The notes below the pieces were generated by a model, which was given only the letters and a program-made list of their open reading frames with translations, had not been told where the DNA came from and made no database searches. Shown one piece after another: positions 1 to 6,851 of a stretch of 48,083 nucleotides of DNA. The stretch's first letter is position 1. Every line of letters begins with the position of its first letter. A program made the position numbers and the translations under genes. This stretch comes from Granulicoccus phenolivorans DSM 17626 = NBRC 107789 = JCM 15570. Its GTDB lineage: Bacteria; Actinomycetota; Actinomycetes; Propionibacteriales; Propionibacteriaceae. Where the stretch lies: NCBI RefSeq assembly GCF_000423085.1, contig NZ_AUHH01000033.1, positions 1-48,083 on the forward strand, in the 5' to 3' direction.

Positions 1-577
1 CTTGTGCTCCCCGCGCGAGCGGGGATGATCCGACCTCGACGCCGCTCACGACGGCGCGGACGGTGTGCTCCCCGCGCGAGCGGGGATGATCCGTAGGCGC
101 TCGACCCCTCCGGTAGGGCGTCTGCGTGCTCCCCGCGCGAGCGGGGATGATCCCATCAAGAGGCGGCTGCGGCTGATCTCGTCCTGGTGCTCCCCGCGCG
201 AGCGGGGATGATCCCCTCAGCCCCGACCTCGGCGATGAGTGCCCGCAGTGCTCCCCGCGCGAGCGGGGATGATCCCGAAGGTCCTCACACGTCCACCTCG
301 ATTGTCAGGTGCTCCCCGCGCGAGCGGGGATGATCCTCCTCCACCAACTCCCTTGCCGTCTTCGCCGTCGTGCTCCCCGCGCGAGCGGGGATGATCCCAT
401 CCCCCACAGGCCCGAAAAAACCGCTCCGGCGTGCTCCCCGCGCGAGCGGGATGATCCGGACTCCAGACCCGCATGCCCGCCCGGGAACGCGTGCTCCCCG
501 CGCGAGCGGGGATGATCCCCCCGCGCGTGTACCCGGACGGATTGCCCGAGCGTGCTCCCCGCGCGAGCGGGGATGAT
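1..577 (+). CRISPR. Type I-E-like CRISPR array, leader-side segment (left of IS)
   Basis: Direct repeats of 28 bp begin at 4, 65, 126, 187, 248, 309, 370, 431, 491 and 552. Each starts GTGCTCCCC, forms the stem CCCCGC/GCGGGG around a GCGA loop, and ends ATGATCC. The period is 61 bp, giving 33-bp spacers. The copy at 431 lacks one G in the 3' stem arm (27 bp). The copy at 552 is cut after ATGAT by the IS. The resemblance to I-E repeats (hairpin followed by an AT(N)NNCC handle) puts transcription on the plus strand, so the leader and cas genes should lie beyond the left edge. Bases 1-3 are the end of another spacer, so the array continues off the window. Confidence 0.97.
573..577. repeat. Target-site duplication, left copy (ATGAT)
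   Basis: ATGAT directly precedes the IS end at 578 and recurs at 2813-2817 directly after the other IS end. It is part of the CRISPR repeat and covers the start of the predicted crRNA 5' handle, just 3' of the hairpin. A 5-bp duplication fits the 4-8 bp usual for IS21-family insertions. Confidence 0.9.
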
Positions 578-630
578 TGTCGACGGCACTCCAAAATGAG
601 GCCATAGCGGCAGTCGAAAACGAGGCCACC
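578..630 (+). repeat. IS21-type left terminal region
   Basis: The outer 10 bp TGTCGACGGC pair perfectly with the right end. Two inner motifs, AAAATGAGGCC (593-603) and AAAACGAGGCCACC (617-630), match the right end in inverted orientation. This is the multiple-repeat end layout known for IS21 transposase binding. Confidence 0.85.
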
Positions 631-646
631 CAGACAGATTGGTTGG

Positions 647-1948
647 GTGATCTCTGTGGAGGATTGGGCTCTGATCAGGCGGCTGGTTGCCGATGGTGTG
701 CCGCAGCGTCAGGTCGCTCGGGACCTGGGTATCGGGCGGTCAACGGTAGCGCGGGCGGTCGCGTCGGATCGTCCGCCGAAGTACGAGCGGCCGGCGGTGC
801 CGACATCGTTCACGTCGTTCGAACCGGCGGTGCGGCAGTTGCTGACCGACACTCCGAGCATGCCGGCCACAGTGCTCGCCGAACGGGTCGGCTGGGAGGG
901 GTCGATCACCTGGTTCCGCGCGCATGTGCGACGGCTGCGGCCCGAACACAGGCCGATCGATCCCTCGGATCGGTTGACGTGGTTGCCCGGGGACGCTGCG
1001 CAGTGCGATCTGTGGTTCCCGCCGAAAAAGATCCCCTTGGAGGACGGCACCACGAGCCTGTTACCGGTCATGGTGATCACCGCGGCGCACTCGCGGTTCA
1101 TGGTCGCCAGGATGATCCCGACCCGACACACCCAGGACCTGCTGCTGGGGATGTGGGAACTGCTGCAGCAGCTGGGTCGGGTGCCACGCAGGTTGATCTG
1201 GGACAACGAGGCCGGCATCGGCCGCGGTAAACGCAACGCCGAAGGGATCGGCGCGTTCACCGGGACGCTGGCAACGACGTTGGTGCGGCTCAAGCCCTAC
1301 GACCCTGAGTCCAAGGGAGTCGTTGAACGCAGGAACGGGTTCCTCGAGACCTCTTTCATGCCCGGCCGCTCGTTCGCGTCTGCAGCTGACTTCAACGCCC
1401 AGCTCACCGAGTGGTTGGAGACCGCGAACGCCAGGGTGGTGCGCACGATCAAGGCTCGACCGGTCGATCTGCTCGATGCCGACCGAGCAGCGATGTTGCC
1501 GCTGCCACCGGTGGCGCCGGTGATCGGCTGGGTCAACCGGGTCCGGCTCGGACGCGACTACTACGTCCGCGTTGACAGCAATGACTACTCCGTTGATCCG
1601 AACGTGATCGGCAGGTTCGTCGAGGTCCGCGCTGATCTGTCCCGGGTCGTGGTCCGTCACGACGGGCGCCGGGTCGCGGCCCATGACCGGGTCTGGGCCC
1701 GCGGGATGACGGTCACCGACCCCGCCCACGTCACAGCTGCGAAGGCGTTGCGGGAACATTTCCAACGGCCCCGACCCGCCGCAGATCCCGGGGAGGCATT
1801 CGACCGGGACCTGGCCGACTACGACCGCGCTTTCGGCCTGCTCAACGGCGGCCTCGGCAACGCCGCAGCTGCGGACCCTGGTGACGGCACAGTTGCTGGC
1901 CTTGGTGCCGGTGCTGTTGCTGGCCTTCGGGATGGGGAGGTGGCCTGA
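647..1948 (+). CDS. istA: IS21 family transposase IstA
   Basis: A 433-aa DDE transposase that carries out strand transfer of the IS together with IstB. An N-terminal helix-turn-helix lies at about residues 17-40 (VPQRQVARDLGIGRSTVAR). The integrase core shows D121 (in QCDLWF), D186 (in IWDNEAG) and E227 (in KGVVERRN) as the likely catalytic triad. The GTG start is taken because the helix-turn-helix follows at once; no strong ribosome site is visible. The extreme C terminus is a Gly/Ala/Asp-rich tail of low complexity. Its stop overlaps the istB start by one base (TGATG). The gene looks intact. The family call is firm, but no specific ISfinder member is claimed. Confidence 0.95.
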   Translation: MISVEDWALIRRLVADGVPQRQVARDLGIGRSTVARAVASDRPPKYERPAVPTSFTSFEPAVRQLLTDTPSMPATVLAERVGWEGSITWFRAHVRRLRPEHRPIDPSDRLTWLPGDAAQCDLWFPPKKIPLEDGTTSLLPVMVITAAHSRFMVARMIPTRHTQDLLLGMWELLQQLGRVPRRLIWDNEAGIGRGKRNAEGIGAFTGTLATTLVRLKPYDPESKGVVERRNGFLETSFMPGRSFASAADFNAQLTEWLETANARVVRTIKARPVDLLDADRAAMLPLPPVAPVIGWVNRVRLGRDYYVRVDSNDYSVDPNVIGRFVEVRADLSRVVVRHDGRRVAAHDRVWARGMTVTDPAHVTAAKALREHFQRPRPAADPGEAFDRDLADYDRAFGLLNGGLGNAAAADPGDGTVAGLGAGAVAGLRDGEVA

Positions 1949-2745
1949 TGGCCACGAAGAAGAACGAGGCCAGCGAGGCGCTCAAGCAGTTGACCTACCT
2001 GGCCAGCGCGTTGAAGGCACCCCGGATCACCGAAGCTGCTGCCCGGCTGGCCGACCACGCCCGTGACGCGGGCTGGACCTACGAGGAGTACTTGGCCGCG
2101 GTCCTCGACCGTGAAGTCGCCGCACGCAACGCCTCCGGAGCACAGTTACGGATCCGGGCCGCGGGATTCCCCGCGAGGAAGACGATCGAGGAATTCGACT
2201 GGGATGCTCAACCCGCCGTTCGTCAACAGATCGCTGCGCTGGCCTCGGGCGGGTTCCTTACCGAAGCCCGTAACGTCGTGTTGCTCGGCCCGCCCGGCAC
2301 CGGGAAGACGCACCTGGCCACCGGGCTGGGGATCGCGGCAGCCAACCACGGCCACCGGATCCTGTTCGCTACCGCGACCGAGTGGGTCACCCGGCTCACC
2401 GACGCCCACCGCGCCGGCCGACTCCCGCTCGAGCTGACCCGGCTACGACGCTACGGACTGATCATCGTCGACGAGGTCGGCTACCTGCCCTTCGACCAAG
2501 ACGCTGCGAACCTCTTCTTCCAGCTGGTCAGCAGCCGTTACGAGCACGCTTCGCTGATCCTTACCTCCAACCTGCCCTTCAGCGGCTGGGGTGGTGTCTT
2601 CGGTGACCAGGCCGTCGCTGCCGCGATGATCGACCGCGTCGTCCACCACGCCGACGTCCTCACCCTCAAAGGCGCCAGTTACCGACTACGCAACCGCGGA
2701 ATCGAAACCCTGCCCAGCATCAAGACGCAAGACACGGCAGACTAG
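1948..2745 (+). CDS. istB: IS21 family helper ATPase IstB
   Basis: A 265-aa AAA+ ATPase that assists IstA in target choice and transposition. Walker A is GPPGTGKT at residues 114-121, Walker B LIIVDE at 171-176, and a sensor-like LTSN follows at 205-208. Length matches the usual 250-270 aa. It starts in the istA stop (TGATG), with a GAGGTGG ribosome site at the end of istA, so translation is probably coupled. No frameshift or internal stop is seen. Because IstB proteins influence target selection, this gene is relevant to why the element sits in a CRISPR repeat. Confidence 0.96.
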   Translation: MATKKNEASEALKQLTYLASALKAPRITEAAARLADHARDAGWTYEEYLAAVLDREVAARNASGAQLRIRAAGFPARKTIEEFDWDAQPAVRQQIAALASGGFLTEARNVVLLGPPGTGKTHLATGLGIAAANHGHRILFATATEWVTRLTDAHRAGRLPLELTRLRRYGLIIVDEVGYLPFDQDAANLFFQLVSSRYEHASLILTSNLPFSGWGGVFGDQAVAAAMIDRVVHHADVLTLKGASYRLRNRGIETLPSIKTQDTAD

Positions 2746-2759
2746 GAACAACACGAACC

Positions 2760-2812
2760 GGTGGCCTCGTTTTCAACCGTCGGTTCGGCCTCAGTTTCAA
2801 GCGCCGTCGACA
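2760..2812 (-). repeat. IS21-type right terminal region
   Basis: The inverted counterpart of the left end. GGTGGCCTCGTTTT at 2760-2773 and GGCCTCAGTTTC at 2788-2799 mirror the left inner motifs, and the last 10 bp (2803-2812) are the perfect inverted repeat. Confidence 0.85.
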
Positions 2813-2817
2813 ATGAT
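2813..2817. repeat. Target-site duplication, right copy (ATGAT)
   Basis: This is the second copy of the 5-bp duplication. It is followed by CC (2818-2819), the end of the split repeat, and then by a normal 33-bp spacer (2820-2852). The array therefore resumes in register, and removing the IS plus one duplication copy restores a perfect 28-bp repeat. Confidence 0.9.
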
Positions 2818-3124
2818 CCGGTCGCGGGAGAGGTCCGGCGCAGCTCCGGGCAGTGCTCCCCGCGCGAGCGGGGATGATCCCCCTACGCCCGACCCGGACG
2901 TGTAGATCGTCCGGTGCTCCCCGCGCGAGCGGGGATGATCCGTTCGCGGGCACCTTCCGGTCCGAGCCGACCGAGTGCTCCCCGCGCGAGCGGGGATGAT
3001 CCTTGCTGGGGTAACCGGTGTTCGACACGATCGCAGTGCTCCCCGCGCGAGCGGGGATGATCCTTCGGTGGCCGGTCAGACTGCGCTCAAACAGGTGTGC
3101 TCCCCGCGCGAGCGGGGATGATCC

Positions 3125-3340
3125 CTCTGCCCGGCCGCTGGTGGACGCACTTTCTCAGTGCTCCCCGCGCGAGCGGGGATGATCCCCACTCGGCGGCCTG
3201 CCGTCGCACGTCACAGGCGTGCTCCCCGCGCGAGCGGGGATGATCCCTCTGCCCGGCCGCTGGTGGACGCACTTTCTCAGTGCTCCCCGCGCGAGCGGGG
3301 ATGATCCCCACTCGGCGGCCTGCCGTCGCACGTCACAGGC
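3125..3340 (+). repeat. Tandem duplication of two spacer-repeat units in the array
   Basis: Spacer A (3125-3157, CTCTGCCCGGCCGC...) and spacer B (3186-3218, CCACTCGGCGGCC...) recur as the next two spacers, at 3247-3279 and 3308-3340, in the order A-B-A-B. The duplicated unit is 122 bp, exactly two periods. This is the product expected from unequal recombination or slippage between repeats rather than from two repeated acquisitions. Confidence 0.93.
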
Positions 3341-5825
3341 GTGCTCCCCGCGCGAGCGGGGATGATCCCTCCCACCCCGCCGGATACGCGGTCGGGGACC
3401 AGTGCTCCCCGCGCGAGCGGGGATGATCCCACCAAGGAGATCAGCATGGCAACCACTGACGAGTGCTCCCCGCGCGAGCGGGGATGATCCCTGATGCATG
3501 GTCGGACTGCCCCAGCCTGCCGGGTGCTCCCCGCGCGAGCGGGGATGATCCCCCGTCAAAGTAGGCGTCCGGGTAGCCGGTGCCGTGCTCCCCGCGCGAG
3601 CGGGGATGATCCGCAGTCACGATCACCCGGACCAGGAGCGCGGCCGTGCTCCCCGCGCGAGCGGGGATGATCCTCTCTCCGCCCAGCTCATTCGCGCGGT
3701 CACGCAAGTGCTCCCCGCGCGAGCGGGGATGATCCTCTGCGGGAGGCGTTGTCGCCCGCGGAGTTCATGTGCTCCCCGCGCGAGCGGGGATGATCCTCCC
3801 CTCCGCCTGAAACTCAACCTCAACCATCGGTGCTCCCCGCGCGAGCGGGGATGATCCGAGGTAGAGGTCCCCGAGCATCTGGCGGGCTACGTGCTCCCCG
3901 CGCGAGCGGGGATGATCCGAGAAGCGCGTCACGGACGCGTCACGCCGTGACGTGCTCCCCGCGCGAGCGGGGATGATCCCACCGGATGGACCATCCTCCA
4001 CGGCGACACCGGGTGCTCCCCGCGCGAGCGGGGATGATCCGCGATCCGGATCTCTTCGGTGCTCTCGGCCAGCGTGCTCCCCGCGCGAGCGGGGATGATC
4101 CGATCCCGGGCGAGGGCATGTTCAAGGATGTGGCGTGCTCCCCGCGCGAGCGGGGATGATCCCTGACCCCGCAGATCACCGGACAGGCGGTGGTCCGTGC
4201 TCCCCGCGCGAGCGGGGATGATCCTCGACCTGAATCCAGCGGCCACCCTCGGGGTAGGTGCTCCCCGCGCGAGCGGGGATGATCCGCCGGAGCATATGGA
4301 GGTCGTGACCCTCCGGGAGTGCTCCCCGCGCGAGCGGGGATGATCCGGAGCGAGCATGGGTGCATCCGGCCAGTGGGGCGGTGCTCCCCGCGCGAGCGGG
4401 GATGATCCCAGGACATCGGCGAGCGGTCGGGGGGCGGTGATGTGCTCCCCGCGCGAGCGGGGATGATCCTGGTGGGACCAGGGAGACTACCCGTTCCCGG
4501 TAGTGCTCCCCGCGCGAGCGGGGATGATCCGAAGTCGATGCACTGCTTGATGAGTCCCCGGTTGTGCTCCCCGCGCGAGCGGGGATGATCCCGTGATCTG
4601 ATGCACCGCCCCGGCTTGGGTGCGGTGCTCCCCGCGCGAGCGGGGATGATCCGCACTTGCCTACAAATCCCTGTCCGATCTGGTCGGTGCTCCCCGCGCG
4701 AGCGGGGATGATCCTATAGACGGCCGGGCGGGTGGTCACAGGCTGCTGTGCTCCCCGCGCGAGCGGGGATGATCCTTGATCAGCAGGTTGATGATGCCGC
4801 TGCCGAGGGTGCTCCCCGCGCGAGCGGGGATGATCCCGCGTGATACCCCGTCTGCGAGTCGTACGCGGAGTGCTCCCCGCGCGAGCGGGGATGATCCGGA
4901 CAGGGCCGCAGTAGGCACCTGTCCGGCCGTGCGTGCTCCCCGCGCGAGCGGGGATGATCCGCTCGATGCAGCCGGACTACACGACCGACGAGAGTGCTCC
5001 CCGCGCGAGCGGGGATGATCCACCTAAAGCGGTTGACATAGCAACCGAAGCGTGCTCCCCGCGCGAGCGGGGATGATCCCACCCCCAGCGAACAGAGGAG
5101 AATCTCATGACCGTGCTCCCCGCGCGAGCGGGGATGATCCGGTCGGCGGGGCAGTAGAGCTGGAGCAGATCAAGTGCTCCCCGCGCGAGCGGGGATGATC
5201 CTCTTGGAAACTACATAGCGTTAAATGGGCGGCAGTGCTCCCCGCGCGAGCGGGGATGATCCTCACGATTCCGCTCATTGAGCGGGACCTGATCGAGTGC
5301 TCCCCGCGCGAGCGGGGATGATCCCGCAAAAGAGGCCCCCGACCCACCCCGTGAGGGGTGCTCCCCGCGCGAGCGGGGATGATCCCATCTCCCAAGCCGC
5401 CGTGATCATCGGCGTGCAGTGCTCCCCGCGCGAGCGGGGATGATCCGGCATCAAGCAGGGCAACCTGATCACCATCCGCGTGCTCCCCGCGCGAGCGGGG
5501 ATGATCCCCCAAAGCGTACGCGCTCGGGCAACTGTCGGCGTGCTCCCCGCGCGAGCGGGGATGATCCCTGGAAGCTCCGGACCCTCAAGGATTCCACCGG
5601 GTGCTCCCCGCGCGAGCGGGGATGATCCGCAGACCACTTCGGTGGACTGGTCCGGTATCACGTGCTCCCCGCGCGAGCGGTGACGATCCCGCATACACCG
5701 AGGTGCCCATGTTCCGGGGGAACTGCTCCCTGCGCGAGCGGGGATGATCCCCGTTCGTGCATGTCGCCGCTCAGTTTGCCTGAGTGCTCCCCGCGCGAGC
5801 GGGATGATCCCCGGGCCGGCTTGGT

Positions 5826-5893
5826 TGTCGACGGCGGTTGAAGAGTAGACAGTAACGCCGCCGAAACTGACCAGTTTTCAAGCGCCGTCGACA
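5826..5893. mobile_element. 68-bp relic of a second IS21-type element within the array
   Basis: A 68-bp segment bounded by near-perfect inverted repeats, TGTCGACGGCGGTTGAA at the left and the complement of TGTCGACGGCGCTTGAA at the right (16 of 17 matching). The inner sequence ACTGACCAGTTTTCAAGC differs from the ends of the intact IS, so this is not a copy of it. The right flank is ATGATCC followed by a normal 33-bp spacer, exactly as beside the intact IS. The left flank is only 15 bp of spacer (5811-5825) and has no ATGAT. It therefore looks like two IS ends left after a deletion, or a MITE, with part of the array lost. Confidence 0.75.
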
Positions 5894-5961
5894 ATGATCC
5901 CACGCAGAACTGCCTGCCGACCGTGATCGCGATGTGCTGCCCGCACGAGCGGGGATGATCC

Positions 5962-6186
5962 AGAAGTGGAGAAGAGCCACACACCTCCGCCCACGTACCG
6001 CCCGGCCGGGAGACACCTCCGCTCGGACGAAGAATAGACCACTTGACAAGGCATTTACCTCGGGGTCGAGCGAGTCTTCTGGGCTGCGCATGACGTCCCG
6101 CATCCAGTGCCCCGAACCATCCGCAGGGACTGTCTGTCTCTCCGTTACGCAAACAACTCCCGTCAGAGTCGCCGCAACCGATCCCG
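5962..6186. other. Gap between array end and response regulator gene
   Basis: No further repeat is present after 5961 and no convincing gene. It is not AT-rich and shows no leader features, consistent with being the trailer side. A TTGACA hexamer occurs at about 6042-6047, but no matching -10 box was seen. Confidence 0.5.
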
Positions 6187-6831
6187 TCAGCCCTGCAGAA
6201 ATGCCAGCACCGCAGTCACCCGGCGATGCACCTCCTGGTCGCCGCGCAGGCCGAGCTTGGCGAAGATCCGCTGGGTGTGCTTCTCCACCGCCCCCTCGGT
6301 GACCACCATGGCCCGGGCGATCCCGGCGTTGGTGTGCCCCTGGGCCATCAACTCCATCACCTCCCGCTCCCGCGCGGTGAGCTGTCCCAACGGATCCTGG
6401 ACCCGGCGCCTGCCCATCCACTGGGCCACCACCTCGGGGTCGAGCACCATCCCACCGACGGCCACCCGGTCGACCGCATCGAGGAAGGTGTCGATGTCGG
6501 AGACCCGATCCTTCAACAGGTAGCCGATCCCGCCCTGCCCGGAGGCGAGCAGTTCCTCGGCGTACGACACGACAATGTACTGACTCAGCAACATGATCGG
6601 GGCCTGCGGCCACTCCGCCCGCAGCCGTACGCCGGCGCGCAACCCCTCGTCGGTGTGCGAGGGCGGCATCCGGATGTCGGAGATGACCAGATCCGGCCGC
6701 AGCGCCAGCGCCCGGGCGACCATCAGCTCCCCGTTGCCGACCTGATCGACCACCTCATGTCCGGCGTCGGTGAGGATCAACCGCAGCCCCTCCCGCAACA
6801 GCACCGAGTCGTCGGCCAGCAGTATCCGCAT
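6187..6831 (-). CDS. NarL/FixJ-family response regulator
   Basis: A 214-aa two-component regulator: receiver domain at 1-115, then a LuxR-type helix-turn-helix at about 150-200. Visible receiver residues are the acidic pair D7/D8, phospho-acceptor D52 (VISDIRMP) and K107 (YLLKD). The DNA-binding domain carries LTAREREVMELMAQG and the recognition-helix region AVEKHTQRIFAKLGL. The start at 6831 (MRILLADD) is preferred because receiver domains begin there. A GTG at 6855 overlaps the kinase stop as GTGA and would add eight residues, so it is a real alternative. It is the second gene of the kinase-regulator pair. The target genes are not visible. Confidence 0.93.
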   Translation of the reverse strand: MRILLADDSVLLREGLRLILTDAGHEVVDQVGNGELMVARALALRPDLVISDIRMPPSHTDEGLRAGVRLRAEWPQAPIMLLSQYIVVSYAEELLASGQGGIGYLLKDRVSDIDTFLDAVDRVAVGGMVLDPEVVAQWMGRRRVQDPLGQLTAREREVMELMAQGHTNAGIARAMVVTEGAVEKHTQRIFAKLGLRGDQEVHRRVTAVLAFLQG

Positions 6832-6851
6832 GACCTCCACGCTACCGAGGA

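Larger units (their letters stand above)
578..2812 (+). mobile_element. Complete IS21-family insertion sequence inside a CRISPR repeat
   Basis: A 2235-bp element with perfect 10-bp terminal inverted repeats (TGTCGACGGC at 578-587, its complement at 2803-2812). It has the subterminal repeats typical of IS21: GAGGCC-containing motifs at 617-630 and, inverted, at 2760-2773. It carries istA and istB as coupled genes on the plus strand, both full length with their motifs intact, so it looks potentially active. It is flanked by the 5-bp duplication ATGAT. Its genes read in the same direction as the array, so the IS separates 9 upstream units from about 50 downstream units and may block or replace leader-driven transcription of the latter. 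Confidence 0.96.
2813..5961 (+). CRISPR. Type I-E-like CRISPR array, trailer-side segment (right of IS)
   Basis: Forty-nine repeats start between 2853 and 5784, mostly every 61 bp, then a 7-bp repeat remnant (5894-5900) and a final degenerate repeat at 5934-5961. Internal repeats are essentially invariant. Decay is concentrated at the right: 5662 (altered 3' arm, TGACGATCC), 5723 (begins CTG, CCCT), 5784 (one G missing) and 5934 (two changes). This marks the right as the old, trailer end. Spacers are normally 33 or 34 bp, with exceptions of 35 bp (4898-4932), 30 bp (5022-5051) and 32 bp (5508-5539). Two spacers are duplicated in tandem. No cas gene or leader follows. Confidence 0.97.

Noticed and set aside
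578-2812. IS cargo or an accessory defence gene inside the element
   Set aside because: The 2235 bp are fully accounted for by istA, istB and the ends.
217-5694. Many open frames across the array, mostly on the minus strand, with repeated peptides such as SSPLARGA, IIPARAGST and DHPRSRGEH
   Set aside because: They are translations of the CRISPR repeat in three frames. The 61-bp period moves the frame by one each unit, and the repeat has no stop on the minus strand. They are not proteins.
1-5961. cas genes or an adaptation module
   Set aside because: None is present. The only genes inside the array belong to the IS. They probably lie beyond the left edge.
5962-6186. A possible CRISPR leader at the right end
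   Set aside because: It is not AT-rich, the adjoining repeats are degenerate and the repeat orientation points the other way, so this is the trailer.
5658-6613. Minus-strand open frames over the trailer end and the array/regulator gap
   Set aside because: They run through decayed repeats, the IS relic and the antisense of the regulator gene, with no conserved domain or ribosome site.
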